DNA of 55,630 nt from Willaertia magna (lineage: Eukaryota; Heterolobosea; Eutetramitea; Acrasida; Naegleriidae), in contig CADWAF010000437.1 of NCBI GenBank assembly GCA_902984215.1, positions 1-55,630 of the forward strand, read 5' to 3'. Every line of letters starts with the position of its first letter. Within the stretch, counting starts at the first letter, position 1. Both the position numbers and the translations under genes were made by a program. Positions 1-8,628 of this stretch are shown here, in pieces. The notes under the pieces are model-generated. The model had not been told where the DNA came from, did not search any database, and saw only the letters and a program-made list of their open reading frames with translations.

Positions 1-473
1 AAAACTTCTTTTGCATCCTCAATAGCCTTACCATAATTTTGCATTAAAATATAAACATGAGAACGATTATTTAATAAATCAATTTTTAATTTCATATCTG
101 TTATCTTTTGTTCTAATCCTTCAGTATAATATTTAATAATATCTTTATAATACTTTTTAGGATCGCTAGATTCTTTTAATAAGGAATTACCTTGATTTTT
201 AAAGTTTGTAGCAATCTCATCTGGTGTACCATCATATTTTAAATCTTGTAGAGCTTGGGCTGCGGCACTATTTGGGTCAAAATTAGGTGAGAATAAAGGA
301 TGGTTTTTATCTACCCATTCAGGTAATTCTGTTGGTATATTACTAATATCAAAATCTTCCTCTCCTTCATATAATTCTTCAACAGTTTGTCCTTTTGAAA
401 CCTTTTCGGAACCAGCAGTTGTCAATGAATCGTCAATTTCTTCTACCTTCTTACTATCTTGTTGTTGACTCAT
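1..473 (-). CDS. TTC4/Cns1-like TPR co-chaperone, 5' part (runs off the left edge)
   Basis: The first 157 codons are present; the gene continues beyond base 1. The ATG at 473-471 opens a short acidic leader (MSQQQDSKKVEEIDD). A segment follows that resembles the TTC4/Cns1 family: PEWVDKNHPLFSP, then ALQDLKYDGTPDEIATNFKNQGN leading into the first TPR helices (YYTEGLEQK, LLNNRSHVYILMQNYGKAIEDA). TTC4/Cns1 proteins are Hsp90/Hsp70 co-chaperones of the cytosol and nucleus. The gene is divergent from the Rab-like gene across a spacer that is itself duplicated; a truncated copy of this start lies at 1722-1751. The TPR domain is seen; the family is assigned from the remembered TTC4 pattern. Confidence 0.8.
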   Translation of the reverse strand, partial: MSQQQDSKKVEEIDDSLTTAGSEKVSKGQTVEELYEGEEDFDISNIPTELPEWVDKNHPLFSPNFDPNSAAAQALQDLKYDGTPDEIATNFKNQGNSLLKESSDPKKYYKDIIKYYTEGLEQKITDMKLKIDLLNNRSHVYILMQNYGKAIEDAKEV

Positions 474-599
474 TTTTAAAAAAAACACAAAAAAAATGCA
501 ATTCCCAAATGAATTTTAAAATTTTAAATAAAAATTTCCCACAATTCCATCGGTAATAATTCCTTACTCTCAATTTACTAGAAAATCCTTCCTATAGAA

Positions 600-845
600 A
601 AGCTATGAAGTATAGACCCCTCATGTTGTGTTATCCAGTGACCATTAGGTTTGCTATCTTGTAGGATATAATTGGTGGAAGGAAACTTCTGCTGGTTGGA
701 AAGAGTGCTTTGACAAGTTCTTTGGCAAGGTAAACTTTCTTTGCATGACGGTGGGTTAATTTCTACAATGAAAGTTATAGGAGCAGTCTGTCATAGTGTG
801 TTTACGTTGTGAACAACGTGATCATCTCCATTCCTGCTCTACAAT
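600..845. other. GC-richer island in spacer, candidate structured RNA (copy A)
   Basis: This block is clearly richer in G and C than the flanking AT spacer. It contains a perfect hairpin at 804-819 (acgttgt/acaacgt) nested inside a second pairing, gagcag 781-786 with ctgctc 834-839. A long T-run follows at once (from about 846), like a Pol III stop. Neither strand gives a long ORF, although one frame reads GYNWWKETSAGWKEC. I do not recognise an RNA family. The copy lies at about 1880-2125. Confidence 0.35.
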
Positions 846-934
846 TATTTTTTTTTATTTTTCATTGAATTTAAATTTTTTAAAATTAAATTTATTGAAC
901 CATAATTTACTGTTAAAAATATAATATTTTAAAA

Positions 935-1108
935 CAATGCGAGGGTAATGTTGATATAGTTATCTCCGATTTCTACATTGGTAACAGAGTTAACCATTCA
1001 AGTGTTAAGAGTTCTGAATCTCGTGTAGAAAAGATGTATGAGGTGTAATTAAAATTCTAACTGTTGAATGCAGATAGTTAGATAGTTGCATTCCGCAAAT
1101 CTTTTTTT
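935..1108. other. Second GC-richer island, candidate structured RNA (copy A)
   Basis: This is a second compositional island between AT-only stretches. It ends with hairpin gaatgca/tgcattc (1066-1093) followed by seven T (1102-1108), a Pol III terminator-like arrangement on the plus strand. An inner pair, ttaac/gttaa, flanks cattcaagt. The copy B equivalent is about 2213-2395 with the hairpin at 2344-2371. A 36-codon open frame (EGNVDIVISDFYIG...) also crosses it, so a decayed exon is the alternative. Confidence 0.3.
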
Positions 1109-1281
1109 ATTACAAAATAACCTTTATTAAACTGATATAAAATAAAACTAAATAGTCACTTTAACAGCACTCTTTACCAACAATAAACAACACTTATCCC
1201 TTTGTCACCCTTCATTCAAAAAATTTACAACACAGGACTCAAACAAAGAAACTCAAGTACATTCCATTCCTATAAAAAAAA

Positions 1282-1721
1282 ATGTCTTGTTGTGGCGGAT
1301 CGTCATCAAATAATAAATCAAATAGCAACAACAATAATACACATAGAAATACTTTAGCTATTGGTGGTGATGGAGTTATTTCCGCAACTACTACAAGTAC
1401 ATCTACAATTGGTTCTAATAATGGAAGAGCTAGATCGAACACAAAATATCAAACAAATTATGATGAATTATTTAAAGTAATTGTTGTTGGTGATTCTTCT
1501 GGTAAATATTATTTTTTTAAAATACTTTATTTAAAATATTATTTTTAATGGTTTATTTTATTAATTTTTAATGATTTGTGAAATAGTTGGAAAAACTTGT
1601 AGGTGTTTTTTTTATTTTAATTGGAATGTGACAATTTTTTTTTATAGGTTTTTTAAATAAAATTATTGTAAGTAAATTTTACAAAAATTAAATTTACAAA
1701 AAAAAAAGAATGGAAATTTTG
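1282..1721 (+). pseudogene. Truncated Rab-like GTPase gene (duplicate 5' part)
   Basis: Copy A of the Rab-like gene carries exon 1 (1282-1501), the 12-nt exon 2 (1587-1598), exon 3 (1648-1667) and the first 13 nt of exon 4 (1709-1721), with all splice sites intact. It then breaks into the duplicated TTC4 start. Read through, it would end after a few dozen unrelated codons, without switch II or the guanine-binding motifs. Exon 1 differs from copy B only by one in-frame Ser codon and a synonymous change. It may therefore still act as an alternative promoter and first exon if exon 3 splices to exon 4 of copy B at 3007. Confidence 0.8.
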
Positions 1722-1751
1722 TTCTACCTTCTTACTATCTTGTTGACTCAT
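1722..1751 (-). pseudogene. Truncated TTC4 5' end (duplicate)
   Basis: Ten codons of the TTC4 gene (MSQQDSKKVE) starting at 1751. They are fused at the duplication joint to antisense Rab exon 4 and intron 3, and the frame stops after about 33 codons. It has no TPR domain. It is a by-product of the tandem duplication. Confidence 0.85.
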
Positions 1752-3019
1752 TTTTAAAAAAAACACAAAAAAAATGCAATTCCCAAATGAATTTTAAAAT
1801 TTTAAATAAAAATTTCCCACAATTCCATCGGTAATAATTCCTTACTCTCAATTTACTAGAAAATCCTTCCGAAAGAAAAGCTATGAAGTATAGACCCCTC
1901 ATGTTGTGTTATCCAGTGACCATTAGGTTTGCTATCTTGTAGGATATAACTGGTGGGAGGAAACTTCTGCTGGTTGGAAAGAGTGCTTTGACAAGTTCTT
2001 TGGCAATGTAAACTTTCTTTGCATGACGGTGGGTTAATTTCTACAATGAAAGTTAGAGGAGCAGTCTGTCATAGTGTGTTTACGTTGTGAACAACGTGAT
2101 CATCTCCATTCCTGCTCTACAATTATTTTTTTTTAATTTTCATTGAATTTAAATTTTTTAAAATTAAATTTATTGAACCATAATTTACTGTTATAAATAT
2201 AATGTTTTAAAACAATGCGAGGGTAATGTTGATATAGTTATCTCCGATTTCTACATTGGTAACAGAGTTAACCATTCAAGTGTTAAGAATTCTGAATCTC
2301 GTGTAGAAAAGATGTATGAGGTGTAATTAGAATTCTAACTGTTGAATGCAGATAGTTAGATAGTTGCATTCCGCAAATCCTTTAATCTTTTTTTATTACA
2401 AAATAACCTTTATTCAACTAATGGAAGGTAAAACTAAATAGTCACTTTAACAGCACTCTTTACCAACAATAAACAACACTTATCCCTTTGTCACCCTTCA
2501 TTCAAAAAATTTACAACATAGGACTCAAACAAAGAAACTCAAGTACATTCCTATAAAAAAAATGTCTTGTTGTGGCGGATCGTCATCAAATAATAAATCA
2601 AATAGCAACAACAATAATACACATAGAAATACTTTAGCTATTGGTGGTGATGGAGTTATTTCCGCAACTACTACAAGTAGTACATCTACAATAGGTTCTA
2701 ATAATGGAAGAGCTAGATCGAACACAAAATATCAAACAAATTATGATGAATTATTTAAAGTAATTGTTGTTGGTGATTCTTCTGGTAAATATTTAAATTA
2801 TTATTTTTTAATGGGTTATTTAATTTTTATTATATTTTTAATGGTTTATTTTACAAAATTTTTAATGATTTGTGAAATAGTTGGAAAAACTTGTAGGTGT
2901 TTTTTTTTATTTTAATTGGAATGTGACAATTTTTTTTTATAGGTTTTTTAAATAAAATTATTGTAAGTAAATTTTACAAAAATTAAATTTACAAAAAAAA
3001 AAAAAGAATGGAAATTTTG
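1722..3019. repeat. Tandem duplication, copy B
   Basis: Second copy of the same unit. It starts at a truncated TTC4 5' end and runs without interruption into the complete Rab-like gene. Compared with copy A it has a 3-nt deletion in the TTC4 start (one Gln fewer), an added Ser codon in Rab exon 1, a 5-nt deletion before the Rab ATG, and extra intron 1 sequence. Confidence 0.93.
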
Positions 3020-3785
3020 CTGAAACTTTTATGCCAACTGTAGGAGTTGATTTGTAAGTTATTTACAAGAAGTATTCTTCTTTACAATTCTTCTTTAATT
3101 TTTTATAAAAAAAAGAAAAGTGAAATTTATAGAAATTGATGGAAAAACAATTAAAATTCAAATCTGGGATACTGTACGTAATTTATTTACAAAATTTATT
3201 AAAAATTTAAACTTTACAATAAATTTTAAACAAATAAATTTTAAATAAATAAAATTTTAAACCAAATTAAAGGCTGGACAAGAAAGATATCGTAACTTAA
3301 CAAGATCCTATTACAGAGGAAGTGATGGTATAATTTTAATGTATGATATAACTCAAGAAAAAACATTTAATAATTTAAATATTTGGATGAAAGAAGTTAA
3401 GAAAAATGTAGGTGAAGAAAATATATTTATTTTAGGAAATAAAACAGATTTAGAATATAGTAGACAAGTTAAATTAGAACAAGCAAAACAATTTTGTGAA
3501 CAATATCAATTACCTTATGAAGAGATTTCTTGTAAGATGGATACAACTGAAGAGTTAGAAGAAAAGGTAATTAAAAGGATTGCTAAAAGAATTATTGAGA
3601 TTAGAAATAAGGAAAGAGAGAGTTATAGTAATCATTCTTCTAATAATAATTCACCACAATTATCTCCAGTTGTTATTTCAACTAGTTCTTCTTTAAATAT
3701 TACAACAATGAATAGTGGTAATAATAATAATTGTTTAGAGGATGAAGATGATGGCATTGAAGGATGTCATTCAACATCGAATTAA
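2562..3785 (+). CDS. Atypical Rab-family small GTPase, six exons
   Basis: Spliced model: 2562-2784, 2881-2892, 2943-2962, 3007-3053, 3116-3173, 3273-3785, giving 290 residues. All introns are GT...AG. Joining restores the whole G domain: GDSSVGKT (71-78, split by intron 1), TVGVD (switch I, near 96-100), WDTAGQE (118-124), NKTD (176-179) and SCK (206-208). Rab proteins are GTP switches in membrane traffic. Two oddities are visible. The N terminus is extended by about 65 residues beginning MSCCGG. The C terminus is a Ser/Asn and acidic tail ending CHSTSN, with no double-cysteine prenylation motif. Exons 2 and 3 are 12 and 20 nt. The Rab family is sure; the subfamily is not. Confidence 0.9.
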
Positions 3786-3857
3786 TAAATGTACTTTATA
3801 TTTTCAGTTTTATTTGAGTTTCGGTATTTGAGAGTTTTTTGTAAAGTAAAAAAAAAA

Positions 3858-4973
3858 ATGAAATTAAAAAGTGTTGGATCTTTAAATTCTTTAACAATTA
3901 ATTTAGATTTAATAAAAGAACAAAAAATTAAATATTTAAAATATGGAGCTACTCATTTGGTTTTTGTAACTAATTATGGTGACGTTTTTGTTTATGGAAA
4001 TAATAGTGAAGGTCAGATTGGTTTAGGAGAAGTAGAGAATGTCACAGAAATTGTAAAAATTAAAAATATTAATTTTGGAGAAATTAAATTTTTAGAATGT
4101 CATGAATGGTTTACAATTATTGTAAATGATTTTAATAGATTTTATTTTACAGGACTATTAGGAAAGAAAATTTTTAAAAATAATGAATTTAAAAAATTAT
4201 CCATAAAGTTTTTTGATAAAATTAAATCTATACATTGCGGAAGAGATTTTATAATTATTTTAACTACAGAACATTGCATTTATGGATTTGGTGAAAATTA
4301 TGAAGGACAATTAGGTTTACAAAGAATTGAAATTTGTAAAACCTTTAAAAAAATTAATGTTAATTTTAAAGTTAAAAATGTTAAATGTGGATTTTTTCAT
4401 ACAATCTTATTAGATTTTAATGATAATATTTACGTTACTGGATTTAACTATTACGGTCAATTAGGTTTGGGTAATTACTGGAATATGGATGAATTTACAA
4501 AAGTTGAATTACCATTTAAAGTAATAAAGATATTCTCTTCTACTGCGAATACTTTTATTCTATCTGAAAAGAATGAATTATTTGGAACTGGATATAACAA
4601 GAATGGTGCTCTTGGAGTTGGCGATTGTGAAGGTAGAGTAGGGTTTACAAAAGTTAAAAATTGTAATGGAAATGTGGAATTGGTTGATTCATTTAATGAT
4701 TGTAATTGTGTTGTAAATGATAATAATGAAATTTTTATTAGTGGAAAGACTAGTGTATTTGTTTTAAATAATACAAATGTGTTTACAAAATTAAATATTG
4801 ATAATAGTAATAATTATATTTATCCATTATTAATGAAGAAAAATATATTTATTTTTTATTGTGATTATAAAATTAATGAAGTGCTTAATTGTGAGGAACA
4901 AAATACGTTTTTAAAAACTAATTTACTACAAAAATTACAAATGAAACAATTGGCTGATGTAGAATTTATTTAA
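3858..4973 (+). CDS. RCC1-repeat (beta-propeller) protein
   Basis: A 371-residue protein with recurring RCC1-type blades: VYGNNSEGQIGLG, GFGENYEGQLGLQ, VTGFNYYGQLGLG, GTGYNKNGALGVG, each preceded by a hydrophobic CG..H/F.I.L strand. RCC1 repeats form seven-bladed propellers. Some act as Ran exchange factors, but many protist members have other or unknown partners, so no substrate is claimed. An in-frame ATG lies at 3789; the start at 3858 is preferred because a long A-run precedes it, as for many genes here, and the extra 23 residues are unlike the family. The gene starts only 72 nt after the Rab stop. A paralogue is at 45508-46986. Confidence 0.8.
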   Translation: MKLKSVGSLNSLTINLDLIKEQKIKYLKYGATHLVFVTNYGDVFVYGNNSEGQIGLGEVENVTEIVKIKNINFGEIKFLECHEWFTIIVNDFNRFYFTGLLGKKIFKNNEFKKLSIKFFDKIKSIHCGRDFIIILTTEHCIYGFGENYEGQLGLQRIEICKTFKKINVNFKVKNVKCGFFHTILLDFNDNIYVTGFNYYGQLGLGNYWNMDEFTKVELPFKVIKIFSSTANTFILSEKNELFGTGYNKNGALGVGDCEGRVGFTKVKNCNGNVELVDSFNDCNCVVNDNNEIFISGKTSVFVLNNTNVFTKLNIDNSNNYIYPLLMKKNIFIFYCDYKINEVLNCEEQNTFLKTNLLQKLQMKQLADVEFI

Positions 4974-5103
4974 ATTAAACTTGGTTGTATATGTAATTAT
5001 GCATTTCAACAACCAATTATTGTACAACAATGGCAGAAATATTAATGGTTCAATTAATGAGTACACAATATCAATATTTAATTAAAGAGGAAATGAGTGC
5101 TAT

Positions 5104-6765
5104 TTAGATGTATTCTTTAATACAGTTTCCTCCATAATCTTCAATTACATAAATATTATTATTACGTTCATTAAAAGATATTCCAATAGGTGAATTTAAA
5201 TTTTCATTAAATTCTTTAACTACATTGAATTTATCCATTACAATTAAATTGTCGTTTTTATAATCACATAAAATATAATTATCATTTTTATCATTTACAA
5301 TTCCGCATAAATTTGAATAATCAAATTTTAAAAATCTAATTAAATTACCAAGTTTATCATAAATTTGTAATTCACTATAGTTATTGTTATAACAAGTGAT
5401 TACAATTTGATTCTGATTGTTAATTAATATTTTATTTGGAAATAAATTGTGTTGAATTGTAAATTTTCTAATTAAAAATTGGTTGTTAACATTTAAAATA
5501 ATTATTTCTTTGTTGCTTTTATTACAAATGTAAATGTTATTTTCATTATCTAGTGCCATTCCAAAAACTGTATTAAAATTATATTGATTATCCTTACTAG
5601 TAATTTCATTTAATAATTGTAAATTATTTAAATTATATTTGTAAATAATTTTTTCACAACCAATAAATAAATAATCGTTTTTGATGGCTAAAGATAATGG
5701 TTCTTCTTTTAATTCAATTTCTTTAACGTAATTGAAAGATAAATCTAAAATTACAATTCTTTTATTTTTAATTTCAGAAAGATAAATTAAATTATTATTG
5801 TAAACAATATCTGTCAAATAATTAAATTGGCACTTTTCATTATTTTCATTATTAAATTGTTTGTTTAAAATAAAATCTACAAGTAATAAGTTAGATTGTA
5901 ATTTTAAATTTGAAACTAAATCATTTTCTTTAATTTCTTTATTTTCTATATTTCCTAAATTGTTTTTAATTATTTCAATTAATTTATTTTTGTCATTTGC
6001 CATATTTACTTTAAAATCAATCATTTCATTTGGCTTATTTAAAACGTTTACTTTATTTAAAGAATTTATTTCGCTTTCTAAGTTTAATTTATTTTGTAAA
6101 ATGTCAATGCTATTTAAATTGTTATTTTTTAATTTACATAATCTTTGAATGTTATTAACATTCTCCTCTAATAACTGGTTTTCATTTTGTAAACTTTTTA
6201 TTTTATTATTTACTATTTCGTCTACCGCTAAATACAGCATTTCTTTTTTTTTATCTAATTCTTTGTGTAATTCACAAAACTGTAAATTAATTTCATTCTT
6301 AACAACTAGTGACTGTTTATTCACACTTTCAATAATTGCTTCATTTAATTTTTTTCTTTGTAATAAAATATCTTTCTTTAAATCAAAATCATTAAATAAT
6401 TTTGTAACCTTTTCTTGTTCTACTTTTTCAATATCTTTTATATCTACATAGTTATGTGTTTTATGACTAAAGGCGGCACATTTAGAACAAATTAATTGAT
6501 TACAATCACAAAATACTTCTAATAAGTATCCAGCATGTAATTTACAATAATGATGTTCTTTGTAAAGAGAAGAACTTGAATTTTGTTCCAATAAAAGTTG
6601 TAAATGATGGTCTTTTGTTGATTTTTTTAATTTATGAACTTGTAAATGTACATGACATATATTTTTATTACAATTACAACAATAATGAGATGCTTGTAAT
6701 GGTTCTTCTGTATCTATATCTTCTAAACATAAATTACATAAAATGGTCTTGTTTGACAATTTCAT
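5104..6765 (-). CDS. B-box zinc finger / coiled-coil / NHL-type beta-propeller protein (TRIM-like)
   Basis: 553 residues. Residues about 10-50 form a first Cys/His cluster (CNLCLED...CCNCNKNICHVHLQVH). Residues about 72-110 form a B-box 2 (HYCKLHAGYLLEVFCDC...CSKCAAFSHKTH). A coiled coil spans about 115-225, and the C-terminal half has repeated YLFIGC, NIYICNKSNKEIIILN and NIYVIEDYGGNCIKEY strands typical of NHL/6-bladed propellers. There is no RING, so E3 ligase activity is not implied. TRIM-NHL proteins elsewhere bind RNA or proteins; the role here is unknown. The gene converges on the RCC1 gene. Confidence 0.8.
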   Translation of the reverse strand: MKLSNKTILCNLCLEDIDTEEPLQASHYCCNCNKNICHVHLQVHKLKKSTKDHHLQLLLEQNSSSSLYKEHHYCKLHAGYLLEVFCDCNQLICSKCAAFSHKTHNYVDIKDIEKVEQEKVTKLFNDFDLKKDILLQRKKLNEAIIESVNKQSLVVKNEINLQFCELHKELDKKKEMLYLAVDEIVNNKIKSLQNENQLLEENVNNIQRLCKLKNNNLNSIDILQNKLNLESEINSLNKVNVLNKPNEMIDFKVNMANDKNKLIEIIKNNLGNIENKEIKENDLVSNLKLQSNLLLVDFILNKQFNNENNEKCQFNYLTDIVYNNNLIYLSEIKNKRIVILDLSFNYVKEIELKEEPLSLAIKNDYLFIGCEKIIYKYNLNNLQLLNEITSKDNQYNFNTVFGMALDNENNIYICNKSNKEIIILNVNNQFLIRKFTIQHNLFPNKILINNQNQIVITCYNNNYSELQIYDKLGNLIRFLKFDYSNLCGIVNDKNDNYILCDYKNDNLIVMDKFNVVKEFNENLNSPIGISFNERNNNIYVIEDYGGNCIKEYI

Positions 6766-6939
6766 TTTTTAATTTTTTGAAAATCTGAATTTTGTTTTTA
6801 AGAAATATAATGTCCAATAACAGCTTGTCAACCTTAATGGAATAGTACCTTAATTTAGGCAATTAGAGAAAATGTGCTTGTTACAATCATTCCTTTATTT
6901 TTAAATTGTATAATTTAAACTCTATAAAATTACATATTA

Positions 6940-8499
6940 CTAATATCCTCTCTTATATCTCTTATAAGCAACTATTGCAGAAAATGCAGCATAACTAACA
7001 ACTAATGGTCCAAAAGTTAAATAATTATAAATTTCTAACATAACCATTACAATCCCCCAAGCAACACTAATTACAGAAAAACCCAATACACTAAACTCAA
7101 AATCATTTGTAAAATTATAAAAAAATTGTACAATTCCACCAAAAACTAAAGCAACCACCAATGGTATAACTGTCACATAAACATTTGAAATAAAATAATG
7201 TACAATAAATTTATCCATAAATAAAGAAAAATTTAATAATGAAATAAAACCTAAACCAAAAGCAATAAATATAGCAACGTCAATCTTATTATTTATTGCA
7301 TTCCATTGAAAACCTAAAATATAAGGGAATTGATGCTTATTAAATATAATAGCTTTCTTAATACTATCTGTAAATATAATAGCTGACACTAATCCAGAAA
7401 TAATAATAAATGGTAAGGCCATCATGGTATAACTTGGTGGGAAAAACTTTGCAGCCCAATAACCAATTTTATAGTTATTTGTCATTCTAAATAATGTATA
7501 TTTTAAAATAAAAAAGATAAATACACAATATAAATAAATTACAGTAACAATTGCTACCATTGCTCTATCAGATTTAGATTTAAATTTATAATATTCATTA
7601 ATTGCGAGTGCTTTAACAATTAATCCAAAATTAATCATTAATAAATAAATTGGAATAAATAAATAAGATAACCACCAAAAATCACCATCTAATGTTAAAT
7701 AATTATTTTCAACAACTGCTGTTGTAATTTCATTTGTATTATTATTAACATTATTAATTACATTTGTATTATTACTATTAACAATATTATTTAAATAATT
7801 ATTTCTAACACTTCCATACCAACTAGTTCCCAAAAATATTAATAAAATTAAAACACCAAATAAAATAAAAAAAGAATGTAAAATATAATCTTCAAAAAAT
7901 TTAGATTTTCCATCTAACCATTCTCTTCTTCTTCTTAAAGTTGAAATATCTTCTTTTTCTTTTTTTAAATGTTTTAATAATTCAATAAATTGATCTTTAC
8001 AAACAATTATTGGTTTTTTATAAATTTTTAATAAATTAAGTTTCTTTTCACTTGTCAATTGTAAATTATTTTCAATACGTTGTTTATATTGTAAATCAAA
8101 TTGTTGTAAAATATGTTTATATTTTAAATTATTAAAATAAATTGGACTATTTTTATTAAAATATTTTAATAATAAATGTCCTGGTTGACTTGTAATTTGA
8201 TTATTATTATTTAACTCTTTTTTAGATAAAACTAAAGGAATATATTGCCAAATTAAAAACTCATTATTAACTAATTGATTAAAATAAGAACAAACATGAG
8301 AGATTGTTACGATTTGGAATGGTGAATCACAAAGAAATTGGAATATTTCAATAAAGAGTTCATCTGGTAGTTGGGTGATGGATTTATATTGAATGACAAA
8401 GGGTGTTGGTTCTATTTCTTTAATTGTTCTTGTTTTTAGGCAAGTTGCGTCAATAATTTTATTTTCTTCAGCGGAAGAGGTGGAAGGCGCTTTGATCAT
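6940..8499 (-). CDS. F-box protein with polytopic membrane domain
   Basis: 519 residues. An F-box lies near residues 42-85 (LPDELFIEIFQFL...ISHVCSYFNQLV...WQYIPLVL), the module that binds Skp1 in SCF ubiquitin ligases. A basic linker follows, then about eight hydrophobic helices from about residue 200 to the end (for example FFILFGVLILLIFLG, YLFIPIYLLMINFGLIV, YVTVIPLVVALVFGGIV). The membrane part resembles in style the TMEM185/fragile-X-F-associated family, but this is unproven. It ends with a basic YKRYKRGY tail. Inference: a membrane-anchored SCF receptor. Confidence 0.75.
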   Translation of the reverse strand: MIKAPSTSSAEENKIIDATCLKTRTIKEIEPTPFVIQYKSITQLPDELFIEIFQFLCDSPFQIVTISHVCSYFNQLVNNEFLIWQYIPLVLSKKELNNNNQITSQPGHLLLKYFNKNSPIYFNNLKYKHILQQFDLQYKQRIENNLQLTSEKKLNLLKIYKKPIIVCKDQFIELLKHLKKEKEDISTLRRRREWLDGKSKFFEDYILHSFFILFGVLILLIFLGTSWYGSVRNNYLNNIVNSNNTNVINNVNNNTNEITTAVVENNYLTLDGDFWWLSYLFIPIYLLMINFGLIVKALAINEYYKFKSKSDRAMVAIVTVIYLYCVFIFFILKYTLFRMTNNYKIGYWAAKFFPPSYTMMALPFIIISGLVSAIIFTDSIKKAIIFNKHQFPYILGFQWNAINNKIDVAIFIAFGLGFISLLNFSLFMDKFIVHYFISNVYVTVIPLVVALVFGGIVQFFYNFTNDFEFSVLGFSVISVAWGIVMVMLEIYNYLTFGPLVVSYAAFSAIVAYKRYKRGY

Positions 8500-8628
8500 T
8501 TTTTTTTATTTTTTTAATTTTTTTTAAATTTTTGTAAAGTTAGCTCTTGGAACAAACACGTAAAGCCACCAATAGAAATACGAGAGAGTAAATTACAACA
8601 TTGTTAAATTGGTATACCAATTATTCTT

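Larger units (their letters stand above)
441..1721. repeat. Tandem duplication, copy A
   Basis: Copy A runs from codon 11 of the TTC4 gene through the divergent spacer and exons 1-3 plus 13 nt of exon 4 of the Rab-like gene. At 1721/1722 the sequence jumps from Rab exon 4 (gaatggaaattttg) back to TTC4 codons (ttctaccttc). No clear microhomology is visible at the joint. Copy A differs from copy B by roughly two dozen substitutions and small indels, most of them in the spacer and intron 1. Confidence 0.93.

Noticed and set aside
640..775. Possible exon (GYNWWKETSAGWKEC) in the duplicated spacer
   Set aside because: Short, no start or matching downstream exon in frame, and two of the few copy differences change amino acids; kept only as a composition island.
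3789..3857. Longer N terminus for the first RCC1-repeat gene
   Set aside because: The extra 23 residues are hydrophobic spacer-like sequence only 3 nt after the Rab stop; the ATG at 3858 has the A-rich context usual here.
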